DNA of 64,000 nt from NCBI GenBank assembly GCA_030041095.1, contig JASHON010000073.1, positions 79,534-143,533 of the forward strand, written 5' to 3'. Made by a program: the position numbers and the translations under genes. This DNA comes from Terriglobia bacterium (GTDB lineage: Bacteria > Acidobacteriota > Terriglobia > UBA7540). The notes under the pieces were generated by a model that had not been told where the DNA came from, did not search any database, and was given only the letters and a program-made list of their open reading frames with translations. This document shows, in pieces, positions 17,154 to 25,533 of this stretch; the first letter of the stretch is position 1; each line of letters opens with the position of its first letter.

Positions 17154-18131
17154 TCATTTGGCCGTGTTTTGGAAGATCTGACCAAGCAGGCTTGGTGGAC
17201 CGGAGCCTTCGAGCTCCACTCTTGCTCCCGCGTTGTTGATCTGGAGTCCCTGCACGAACCGTTGAACGGATATCGGAAGCTTATCCAGCGCGGCGGGCGC
17301 ATTCTGCCATGCATTCAGAAGCCGGCTGAGCGTCCCGGCGGTTATCGAATTCTCGCAGACGATCGAGATATGAGCTCTAAAATTCGTGGACCATCCTACG
17401 CGATAAAGCACGGCCTCGATGGGCTGAAAGAGCGAAGTCAAGGAAGATGCGTTCCCGCTGCTTCCCAGGAGCCACGGCGTTGCAAGCTGCGCAGCTCCCG
17501 CGCCCGTCGTGATGCCCCATTGCGGATCAGAGCCTTCCAATTCGGAAGCCCAATTGGAGAACTCTGTCCTCGAGCTCAGCGTCGGTTTGTTGCCGGCATA
17601 ACCGTCAATCAGAGTCTTCAAGTCTTCCAGCCGGCCAAATGCAGCGGTACTGGAATCAAGAAAGGCGAAGTAGATCCCGTTCCGCGTGCCCGTAGGATAA
17701 CCAGCCAACTCGTATCCCTCGTAATCGACCACCGGAATGCGCTTCTCTGAGATCATGTTCCGGATGGCCGCCGTGTCAAAGTCCCCTTGCGCCAGCCCGA
17801 AAAAGGACGAAGCGTCCATTTTCCCGTTGCGCCAACCGAGCACTACTTCGTCAATATCCTTTTCCGGATCGGCGCCGAGCGTGCTGAATAAGGTCTCAAA
17901 ATTCTTCGCTCGCTGATTGAACAGGAACAAATGAATTTGCCAGTAGCCTGGCAACGTGCGGAGTTGCGAAAGATCTGCAAAGGTGAGTTGGGTCGTATCC
18001 GGCGGGAAGACAGCCATCGCCTCGCGCCCTAATCCTTGCGCCCGCAACGGCCGGCCGAAGAACAGAGTGGCAAATGCTGCCAATAAGACTTCAGTGAAAA
18101 GCCAAACGGGATGGTCTTGCGAAACGCGCAT
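17154..18131 (-). CDS. Unrecognised exported protein
   Basis: This 325-residue protein has an N-terminal hydrophobic segment (VWLFTEVLLAAFATLFF) ending in GRPLRAQG, which could be a signal peptide with an AQG-type cleavage site. The rest is soluble: TTQLTFADLSQLRTLPGYW, then EVVLGWRNGKMDASSFFGLAQGDFD, and later GRLEDLKTLIDGYAG. The pattern of a substrate-like threshold test followed by paired alpha/beta halves recalls uncharacterised acidobacterial lipoprotein-like proteins, but I do not recognise a named family and no catalytic motif is visible. The ATG at 18131 is preferred over an upstream TTG. Expression seems monocistronic. Confidence 0.6.
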   Translation of the reverse strand: MRVSQDHPVWLFTEVLLAAFATLFFGRPLRAQGLGREAMAVFPPDTTQLTFADLSQLRTLPGYWQIHLFLFNQRAKNFETLFSTLGADPEKDIDEVVLGWRNGKMDASSFFGLAQGDFDTAAIRNMISEKRIPVVDYEGYELAGYPTGTRNGIYFAFLDSSTAAFGRLEDLKTLIDGYAGNKPTLSSRTEFSNWASELEGSDPQWGITTGAGAAQLATPWLLGSSGNASSLTSLFQPIEAVLYRVGWSTNFRAHISIVCENSITAGTLSRLLNAWQNAPAALDKLPISVQRFVQGLQINNAGARVELEGSGPPSLLGQIFQNTAK

Positions 18132-18352
18132 CCTCAACAACCAGTCTATCAGACTCAGCGCTCCCAGTTCGCAAGTTCGATTTGCTGCGACCGGCGCCGT
18201 TCCGCTTACGATGCTGCACTCCTGTGCCCGGCAATCCAGCAGAAGACGACCTCGAGAGGGTTGGAAGATCTTGCCGCATCATAGACCAGAGAGAAGCCTG
18301 CAGGATTAGCGCGAGCAGTGAAGGCGAAAGAGGGAGAGCCTGACTTGCATTC

Positions 18353-18420
18353 TCATCCTCCCGGGGCGATTGGCGTCTTAATGGGCACTCTTAATAAGAC
18401 GCAACCGCTCCGGGAGATGA
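18353..18420. other. Long imperfect stem-loop
   Basis: The left arm tcatcctcccggggcgattg followed by gcgtctta pairs with the right arm taagacgc followed by aaccgctccgggagatga. This gives a stem of roughly 25 base pairs with two mismatches and two single-base bulges, closed by a loop of about 14 bases. It sits well away from both flanking gene ends and lacks a U-run, so it is not a typical terminator. It could be a structured RNA, a REP-like element or a protein-binding site. Confidence 0.6.
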
Positions 18421-18802
18421 TTTGTGACCGCGGGGAGGGGGAACCGCGGGCGTGGCTGCAAGACCTCCCGGCCCTGTTCAGCCGCGCATTCTTATATTTG
18501 GCAAGCCGATAGCCAAACTTGGAAGTATTTAAGCCCTTGCGAATCTGAGAGTCCCAGCTCCACGTGCCGGACAGGACCATGGAAAAAGTACATTGCCTGT
18601 GTATTAATTACCCTATAAACCACAAGGGCCGAAAATGATACTGAATTTGCGTCGCTCTTTCCCTCGATCTTATTTAACATGTTGAAAAATAATCTAATCT
18701 TAGCCTTGGCCATCCTGCGGCCGCGATGGACGTATAAGGGCAGGCTCCGGTCTTTGCTCCCACTAATTTACCAGGCGCTAATTCCCAACGGCGTTTCCCT
18801 GC

Positions 18803-18831
18803 TTGACCCGCGCGTTTCGATAGCCTAACTT
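18803..18831 (+). promoter_or_regulatory. Candidate sigma-70 promoter for the dehydratase gene
   Basis: TTGACC and TAACTT are separated by exactly 17 bases, and the -10 lies about 43 bases before the TTG start. The short palindromic word cctaacttcctaaagtagg overlaps the -10 and could be an operator. This is read by eye only. Confidence 0.4.
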
Positions 18832-18873
18832 CCTAAAGTAGGCTGCATCAGCCGGCCTGCGAGGGAATCTTCG

Positions 18874-20439
18874 TTGGAAACCACGCCACTTGAACGCGCA
18901 GCGCTCGTCGTAAGACCGGAAAGCGACAACGTGGCCGTTGTGACGAGCGAGAGCTTGGAGGCAGGGACCTCGCTCGCTTACGGCGGCGCCGTTGTAACGC
19001 TATCGGAAAGAATTCTGAAGGGTCAAAGCTTTGCCCTCCGCTCCATCGGGCGCGGGATGGCCGTCATCACTCTTGGGGATCCGACCGGAATTGCGTCGAA
19101 GGATGTGAAGCCCGGCGATCCGATCGATGAGCGCAATCTTGAAGACCGGCTCCCGCCGCTGCGAGTTCGCTACCGCGATCACACGGAACCAACGGCGCTG
19201 GATCCGGAGCTTTCTGCCCTTCAGTTTGAAGGATACGTCCGGCCGGACGGCGCGGTGGGGATCCGCAACTATGTTGCCGTCGTAACCTCCGGCATGTGCT
19301 CGTCCACGGAAGCGCATGAGATCGCCTCACGCGCCATGCAAAACGTTTACTCGCGCGAGAAGTTCCCTAACGTCGACGGCGTCGTCGCGATCTCCCAGGA
19401 ATCAGGATGCGGAATGCCGGATGGCAGAGCAGTCGATCTGCTGAATGGTCTCCTCGCCAACACGCTTCGGCACCCGAATGTCGGCGCCGCCATTTATATT
19501 GATTTAGGCTGCGGAAAGACGTGCGTGGAATGTTCTGCGCCGATTTTTCAGGAATCGGTACAGGATTACAAACAGCGCGTTGTGAATCTGGTCATCCAGC
19601 ATTCCGGCGGCAGCCGGAAGACCGTCGAGCGGGGTGTGGAATTGGTGGAAAAGCAACTCCATTTTGCCAATCAGTTCGCCCGGCGACGCGTTCCCATTCA
19701 AAAATTGATCGTTGGAACAGAATGCGGTGGTTCTGACCGCTGGTCTGGCGTGACGGCTAATCCCGCCGTCGGCGTAGCCAGCGATATGTTCGTCAAGGCC
19801 GGCGCTGCCGTTCTTTTACCGGAGATTCCCGAATTGCAGGGATCTGCAATGGTGGACTTGGCGCAGCGCGCCCGCACGCGCGTCGTGGGACGGAAGCTGA
19901 TGAAAGCGCTGAAGCGCTTTCAAGCCTACGTGGAATCGTTCGGTGATGATTTCCGCGATAATCCCTCGCCGGGAAACAAAAAAGGCGGACTCTACAATAT
20001 TTTCGTCAAATCGGCGGGAGTTAAAACCAAGGGTGGAACTGCCATTGTCGAGGACCTTCTGGAATATGGCGAGTGGCTGGGCGAGCGCAAAGGGCTTTAC
20101 GTGCTCTATACACCCGGTTACGACCAGATTTGTACGCCGGCGCTTTTCTTAAGTGGGGCGCAAGTGGCTCTCTTCACCACGGGGCGCGGCACGGGAATCG
20201 GCTGCGCGCTGGGTCCGGTGGTGAAGATTGCGTCGAACACTCCGCTTGCCCGAACGAATGGCGACATTGATATTAATGCCGGCACCATCCTCGACGGCGA
20301 GGAGACGCACGAGAGCGTTGGGAAAAGGATCTTCCAGGATACCCTCGACGTTGCTTCAGGAAAGAAGCAAACACGGGCCGAGGAATCCGGCTACCACAAC
20401 GAATTCAAGATCTGGGAGTCGCTCTGGCCATCACTCTGA
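18874..20439 (+). CDS. UxaA/GarD-family altronate or galactarate dehydratase
   Basis: This 521-residue sugar-acid dehydratase has an N-terminal SAF domain (residues ~15-90), then the catalytic UxaA region: EGYVRPDGAVGIRNYVAVV, ISQESGCGMPDG, GTECGGSDRWSG, and a C-terminal TTGRGTGIGCALGPVVKIASN. Conserved Cys and His residues that bind Fe2+ are present. Single-chain SAF-UxaA fusions act on galactarate or altronate; which substrate applies here cannot be told. A TTG start is used, with gaggga about 10 bases upstream; no ATG or GTG fits. No other uronate-pathway genes are adjacent. Confidence 0.88.
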   Translation: METTPLERAALVVRPESDNVAVVTSESLEAGTSLAYGGAVVTLSERILKGQSFALRSIGRGMAVITLGDPTGIASKDVKPGDPIDERNLEDRLPPLRVRYRDHTEPTALDPELSALQFEGYVRPDGAVGIRNYVAVVTSGMCSSTEAHEIASRAMQNVYSREKFPNVDGVVAISQESGCGMPDGRAVDLLNGLLANTLRHPNVGAAIYIDLGCGKTCVECSAPIFQESVQDYKQRVVNLVIQHSGGSRKTVERGVELVEKQLHFANQFARRRVPIQKLIVGTECGGSDRWSGVTANPAVGVASDMFVKAGAAVLLPEIPELQGSAMVDLAQRARTRVVGRKLMKALKRFQAYVESFGDDFRDNPSPGNKKGGLYNIFVKSAGVKTKGGTAIVEDLLEYGEWLGERKGLYVLYTPGYDQICTPALFLSGAQVALFTTGRGTGIGCALGPVVKIASNTPLARTNGDIDINAGTILDGEETHESVGKRIFQDTLDVASGKKQTRAEESGYHNEFKIWESLWPSL

Positions 20440-20478
20440 CTCGCACTTCATAGCTCATGGTTACAGCATTTGCGCGCC

Positions 20479-20916
20479 TTACGCCGGTTGCAACTGCGAC
20501 GTACAATGCGGGCACCGAACGGCAGGGATCGGTATATCCGACGCGCAGTAAGGGCACGGCTTCGTCGTGGGGGCTGCGACGGGCTCGGGCTTCTTCAGGC
20601 GGGCAAACCAACGCACCACCAAAAACATGGCGAAGGCAACAATGAAGAAGTCGAGAACTACGTTCACGAAGTGGCCGTAAGCAATCACCCCGGCGCCTGC
20701 CTTGCGCGCATCGGCCAGCGACGCGTAGGACTTCCCGCTAAGATTGAGGTAATAATTGTTGAAGTCGATGTGGCCCAGAATCAGGCCCAGCGGCGGCATG
20801 ATGATGTCACTGACGAGTGAGGTGGTAATCTGACCGAATGCCACGCCGATGACCACGCCGACGGCCATATCGATCACAGAGCCTTTCATGGCAAACGCTT
20901 TGAAATCTTTCCACAT
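20479..20916 (-). CDS. mscL: Large-conductance mechanosensitive channel MscL with C-terminal zinc ribbon
   Basis: MscL opens under membrane tension to release osmolytes. TM1 begins with GSVIDMAVGVVIGVAFGQ, the family signature; the periplasmic loop follows; TM2 is VNVVLDFFIVAFAMFLVV. After the usual cytoplasmic helix (RWFARLKKPEP) the protein continues with CPYCASDIPIPAVRCPHC, a four-Cys zinc ribbon, bringing the length to 145 residues. The gene faces the dehydratase gene convergently. The ATG has ggaggctcc just upstream. Confidence 0.95.
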   Translation of the reverse strand: MWKDFKAFAMKGSVIDMAVGVVIGVAFGQITTSLVSDIIMPPLGLILGHIDFNNYYLNLSGKSYASLADARKAGAGVIAYGHFVNVVLDFFIVAFAMFLVVRWFARLKKPEPVAAPTTKPCPYCASDIPIPAVRCPHCTSQLQPA

Positions 20917-20963
20917 TGCTGGAGCCTCCCGATTATTCGATTCGAATTAACGTTCCGTTTCAG

Positions 20964-22079
20964 TTATTTCTCAACACCTGCGATGGGATAACCGCGCCAA
21001 ACGTATTCAAGAGCTTCGGGCAAGGTTTCTTCTTTCACGCCGTGGTCAACGTGCCCGGCGTTTCGAGCAAAGACGAACTGGTAATGGTAGCCCCGCGCAG
21101 CAAGCGCTTTGGCCATATCTTCGTTGGCCACAACCCAATCGTGCATGCCGTCCCGCATGCTGTTAGGATTCAGCAGGTCTCGATCACCCACTTCCATCCA
21201 CACTCGGAGAGGCTTGCGCGCGCTGCCAGGGATGAGCGGTGAATGAAGGTCCCACGCGCCGTCCGGAGTTTCCGGATTATACGGCCACTGCTGATTGACG
21301 AATGTGCCCGAATAGGTCAGGACACGGTGGTAAAGCTCGGGGTGGTACCAGGCCATGATGAAGGCGCACGCGCCGCCAGAGCTGCCGCCCATGGTGGCCC
21401 GCCCGTCCGGATTGCTGGTGAGCTTCACGCGAGCTTTCGCTTCTACAAGGGGCAGCACTTCTTTCTCAACGAACTCTGCATATTTGCCGGACATGGTGTC
21501 GTATTCGAGGCCGCGTTCGCTTCCTTGCGCGTCGCCGCTACCATTGGAGATGGAAATGGCGATCATCACCGGCACTCGATGCCTGGCGATCAAGTTATCG
21601 AGCGCGGTGAACAACTCGTAGTCAGGCCCGTCGGCCCCGACGATGAACGGCGCAACCGTCCCCGGAACATATTGCCTGGGAACATAAACGAACACGCGGC
21701 GAGTGTAGGGAGCGGGGTGACTGGTGGTTACGATCAGCCTGGCTGGATTCGAAGGATCCGGCGTGCCAAAGGTATGGGGATCGCGCGCAATGCCAGGATA
21801 GAACTTGCTGTCAGAAGATTTCATCGTAAATTCATACACGTTTCCGTGCGGAATGCCACGGCGCCGCAACATTTCCGGAGCGGGCCGGTGTGTGGGCCCG
21901 ATGATGAAATTTCCGTCCTCATTTGCCGGGGGAACGGCGCCATCCGGTAACTCCCTTGCCGCCACAAAGCCCGGGGAATGAGGGTTGCGCGTTGGCGGAG
22001 TCTGCCGCGACTGCCCCAGTGCCAAAGTCGAACCCGCCAAAAGAACGGTCAGAATTGCAGCGTGCTGTGCTCGAAACAA
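20964..22079 (-). CDS. Exported esterase, enterochelin esterase/EstD-like alpha/beta hydrolase
   Basis: A signal peptide (HAAILTVLLAGSTLALGQ) precedes an N-terminal Ig-like region and an esterase domain. The nucleophile elbow is MGGSSGGACAF, an acidic residue is offered by VGDRDLL, and the catalytic His by RNAGHVDHGV. This arrangement matches the Esterase_D/Fes fold (PF00756), giving 371 residues acting in the periplasm on esters of unknown identity. A TTG start was chosen because gggagga lies seven bases upstream and the signal peptide follows directly; the frame continues upstream without coding character. It is divergent from the VPS10 gene with a 220-bp gap. Confidence 0.82.
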   Translation of the reverse strand: MFRAQHAAILTVLLAGSTLALGQSRQTPPTRNPHSPGFVAARELPDGAVPPANEDGNFIIGPTHRPAPEMLRRRGIPHGNVYEFTMKSSDSKFYPGIARDPHTFGTPDPSNPARLIVTTSHPAPYTRRVFVYVPRQYVPGTVAPFIVGADGPDYELFTALDNLIARHRVPVMIAISISNGSGDAQGSERGLEYDTMSGKYAEFVEKEVLPLVEAKARVKLTSNPDGRATMGGSSGGACAFIMAWYHPELYHRVLTYSGTFVNQQWPYNPETPDGAWDLHSPLIPGSARKPLRVWMEVGDRDLLNPNSMRDGMHDWVVANEDMAKALAARGYHYQFVFARNAGHVDHGVKEETLPEALEYVWRGYPIAGVEK

Positions 22080-22299
22080 CAGGATTCCTCCCTGAGTTTG
22101 ACCATGAACCCGTACCAGAAAGCCCCCTTCCGCTCGGAAAGCGGAAAACCAGCCAGCCGTGCCTGCCAGGAAACTATACCACGCCCGGCACAGAAGGTAT
22201 TCGCAAAGAGCCCTCCCCGTCAACTGGCCATTCCTTGCTTTCCATTTTGCTGCAAGGAAAGTTAAGATAAGCGTTCCAACTTGACGGGGAGGCACTTCG

Positions 22300-25200
22300 A
22301 TGGGGATTAAACGTGTCGCGTGCGGAGCGGCGCTTATTGCGGCTTTGGCCGTGATGATCGCGGCAAGCGCCAATGGCAGACCGGCAAGCGCGGGCTCTGC
22401 GCCCGAACCCTATAACGCGAAGCTTTTCAGTGGAATGAAATATCGCCTGATTGGACCGTTTCGCGGCGGCCGCTCGCTTGCCGTGACGGGCGTCGTGGGC
22501 GAGCCGGGCGTTTATTATTTCGGAGCTGTCGCCGGCGGCGTATGGAAGACAGTGGATGCCGGCGTCTCCTGGAAGCCGATTTTCGACAAGGAGCCCATCG
22601 CTTCAATCGGCGCCATCGCTGTGGCGCCCTCCGACCCGAATGTCATCTACGTGGGCACCGGCGAATCCTGCATTCGAGGTGATATTTCCTACGGCGACGG
22701 CGTTTACAAATCGACAGACGCCGGGAAAACGTGGAAAAACGTTGGACTCAAGGACACGCGGCACATTGCGGCGATCGTTGTTGACCCCCACGATGCGGAG
22801 ATCGTGCTGGTGGCGGCGCTCGGCCACGCGTACGGTGATAACGCAGAGCGCGGAGTGTTCCGATCGACTGACGGAGGAAAGACGTGGACTAAAGTCCTTT
22901 ACAAGGATGATAAGACCGGAGGCATCGACGTGGTTTTCGACCCCACCAATTCCAGCATCGTCTACGCCGCCCTCTGGCAGGCTTACCGCACGCCTTACAG
23001 CCTTGTTGACGGCGGACCCGGCAGCGGCCTTTATAAATCCACGGACGGCGGCATTACGTGGAAGCCTCTGACAGGGCATGGGCTTCCCTCTGGAATTCTC
23101 GGGAAAATCGGAATCGCCATCTCCGCCGCAAATCCCGATCGAGTCTACGCCCAGATTGAAGCAAAAAAGGGCGGCTTGTACGTTTCCGACGATGCTGGGG
23201 GCACGTGGCAATTCGTGAATGGCGATGATCGCTTTCGCCAGCGCGGCTGGTATTTCACGCACATTTATGCCGATCCGGAAAATGCGGCCACCATCTATGA
23301 ATTGAATACGGGCACCTACCGGTCAACCGACGGCGGCAGAACTTTCGCTCCCATCGGAGAACCTCACGGTGACTGCCACGACCTTTGGATCGATCCGACG
23401 AACCCCCGGCGCATGATCGAAGGTAATGACGGAGGCGCCGCGATCACGGTGGATGGTGGAAAAACCTGGAGTACGGAAGACAACCAACCGACGGCACAGT
23501 TCTACCACATCATCACGGACCACCGCTTTTTTTACCGCCTCTACGGCTCGCAGCAGGACAATTCCTCCGTCTCCATCCCCAGCCGCACCGATCATGGATT
23601 CATCGGACGCCGGGATTGGTACCCGGTGGGCGGCGGCGAAAGCGGCTATATTGCCATCGATAGGCGGAATCCCAACATCATCTACGGCGGCAGCTACGAG
23701 GGCGTTATCACCCGGTACAATACGAGAACCGGGGAAGAGCAGGATATTTCTCCATGGCCTGAAGTCACGGACGGGTTGGGAGCGTACGGGCTGAAATTCC
23801 GCTTCCAGTGGACCGCTCCCATCGTCACCGATCCTCATAATCCCTCGGTTCTGTATTACGGCGGGAACGTTTTGTTTGAGACCACCGATCGTGGAGCAAG
23901 CTGGACGGTGATCAGTCCGGATCTGACTCGCAATGACAAGAGTAAACAGCAGATCTCCGGCGGCCCGATCACCAAGGACGATACAGGAACGGAATATTAC
24001 GACACCATCTTCACGATTGCTCCTTCTCCTGTTGCCGCCGGCGAAATCTGGTGCGGAAGCGACGATGGCCTCGTGCACCTCACGCGCGATGGCGGCAAAA
24101 CCTGGACGAACGTGACTCCCAAAGACATGCCCGCCTGGAGCCGCATTGACCTGATCGACGCCTCGCCGTTCGATGCCGGAAGCGCATACCTGGCCGTGGA
24201 CAACCACCAGAATGACGACTTCAAGCCTTACATTTACAAAACCACCGATTATGGACAAACCTGGACGCCTATCGCGAGCGGCATTCCCGACGGAGCTTTC
24301 GTGCACGTCGTTCGCGAGGATCCTGTACGCAGAGGATTGCTCTTCGCCGGAACAGAAACCGGCATCTATGTTTCATCCGATGACGGAGCGGAATGGCAGT
24401 CCCTGCAATTGAATCTGCCGCACACGCCCGTTTACGACCTGGCGATCCATGGCAACGACCTGGACGTGGCGACGCACGGGCGGGCATTCTGGATTCTGGA
24501 TGACATCACGCCGCTGCGCGAGATCACCAGCCAGATTGCGTCATCCAACGTTTATCTTTATCCGCCTGCCACGGCCTACCGCACTCGCACCGGCGGAGGC
24601 GGGTCCGAGGGCGCCGTTGGGCACAATCCGCCGCCCGGCGCCATCATCTACTACTACCTCGGCGCCGCGCCCGCCAAGCCCACAATCACCCCGACGGTCA
24701 CGCTTGAAATACTGGACAGCCAGGGGAAGGTAGTTCGCCAGTTCACCAATCTGCCGAAGAAAAACCAGCTCGGCACCGAGGGCCCTCCCGAGGAGCCACG
24801 AAGCCCGAAGCCCAGAAATGTGCTTCCGGCCAAGGCGGGGCTCAACCGTTTCGCGTGGAACTTGCAATATAAAGGCCCGGATGAAATTCCGGGTGCTGGA
24901 GCTGTCTATTCGGACTGGGGCCCGGTTCGGCCCATCGCGGTTCCGGGAAAGTATGAGGTACGGTTAACGGCGGAAGGAAAAACGCTGACACAGCCGTTCG
25001 TCGTGAAATTGGATCCGCGCGTCAAGGTATCGGTTGCGGATCTTCAAAAGCAGTTCGACCTGGCTATGAAGATCCGCGACGAAACGAGCGAAGCGAATGA
25101 TACCGTGAACCAAATTTTGAATCTGCAGCGCCAGCTTCAGGCTCTCGATCAACGCCTGGCGTCCGACCCTGGGCACGAAACGGTGGTGGCCGCCGCCAAG

Positions 25201-25500
25201 CGAATCGACGCGGAAGCCACCGAAGTAGCCCACGCGCTCTATCAGCCAAAAATCCACGCGTCGGAGGATTCGCTCAACTACCCGATCAGGCTCCGCTATC
25301 AGCTCGCGGCGCTCGGCGACGTCGTCGAAGGCGGGAACGAAGCACCGCCCGCGCAATGCGAATCGCTCTATCAAACCCTCACACGAAAGTTGGATGCCCA
25401 ACTTGCGCGCTGGAGGGAAATTCAGACCAAGGATATCGCCAGGCTGAACGCCATGGCGCGCAAACAGAACGTTGAGCTCGTCGGAGTTTCCGCCAAGTAG
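22300..25500 (+). CDS. Exported VPS10/sortilin-like BNR-repeat propeller protein (paralogue 1)
   Basis: This 1066-residue protein has a signal peptide (MGIKRVACGAALIAALAVM) and then two seven-bladed propellers built from Asp-box blades such as YKSTDAGKTWKNV, FRSTDGGKTWTK and HLTRDGGKTWTN. A C-terminal Ig-like/helical region (from about residue 780) includes GLNRFAWNLQYKGPDE. The fold resembles xyloglucanase and sortilin VPS10 propellers, but the usual GH74 acids cannot be assigned by eye. The start has ggggagg just upstream. A second copy of the same length lies at 55096-58299. Confidence 0.86.
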   Translation: MGIKRVACGAALIAALAVMIAASANGRPASAGSAPEPYNAKLFSGMKYRLIGPFRGGRSLAVTGVVGEPGVYYFGAVAGGVWKTVDAGVSWKPIFDKEPIASIGAIAVAPSDPNVIYVGTGESCIRGDISYGDGVYKSTDAGKTWKNVGLKDTRHIAAIVVDPHDAEIVLVAALGHAYGDNAERGVFRSTDGGKTWTKVLYKDDKTGGIDVVFDPTNSSIVYAALWQAYRTPYSLVDGGPGSGLYKSTDGGITWKPLTGHGLPSGILGKIGIAISAANPDRVYAQIEAKKGGLYVSDDAGGTWQFVNGDDRFRQRGWYFTHIYADPENAATIYELNTGTYRSTDGGRTFAPIGEPHGDCHDLWIDPTNPRRMIEGNDGGAAITVDGGKTWSTEDNQPTAQFYHIITDHRFFYRLYGSQQDNSSVSIPSRTDHGFIGRRDWYPVGGGESGYIAIDRRNPNIIYGGSYEGVITRYNTRTGEEQDISPWPEVTDGLGAYGLKFRFQWTAPIVTDPHNPSVLYYGGNVLFETTDRGASWTVISPDLTRNDKSKQQISGGPITKDDTGTEYYDTIFTIAPSPVAAGEIWCGSDDGLVHLTRDGGKTWTNVTPKDMPAWSRIDLIDASPFDAGSAYLAVDNHQNDDFKPYIYKTTDYGQTWTPIASGIPDGAFVHVVREDPVRRGLLFAGTETGIYVSSDDGAEWQSLQLNLPHTPVYDLAIHGNDLDVATHGRAFWILDDITPLREITSQIASSNVYLYPPATAYRTRTGGGGSEGAVGHNPPPGAIIYYYLGAAPAKPTITPTVTLEILDSQGKVVRQFTNLPKKNQLGTEGPPEEPRSPKPRNVLPAKAGLNRFAWNLQYKGPDEIPGAGAVYSDWGPVRPIAVPGKYEVRLTAEGKTLTQPFVVKLDPRVKVSVADLQKQFDLAMKIRDETSEANDTVNQILNLQRQLQALDQRLASDPGHETVVAAAKRIDAEATEVAHALYQPKIHASEDSLNYPIRLRYQLAALGDVVEGGNEAPPAQCESLYQTLTRKLDAQLARWREIQTKDIARLNAMARKQNVELVGVSAK

Positions 25501-25533
25501 CGCGAGTGGGCCGGGCCGCGACCAGGGCACGCG

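Larger units (their letters stand above)
18132..18873. other. 742-bp intergenic region with a hairpin and an A+T-rich patch
   Basis: No convincing gene is seen. The region holds a long stem-loop at 18353-18420, then ccgcgg twice around a G-rich spacer (~18427-18450), then an A+T-rich patch at about 18495-18720, where base composition departs from the neighbours. A likely promoter for the dehydratase lies near its right end. A 73-codon minus-strand frame in the A+T-rich patch lacks family likeness. Confidence 0.5.

Noticed and set aside
18492..18713. 73-codon minus-strand frame in the A+T-rich patch
   Set aside because: There is no family likeness and no clear ribosome site; the composition shift alone does not support a gene.
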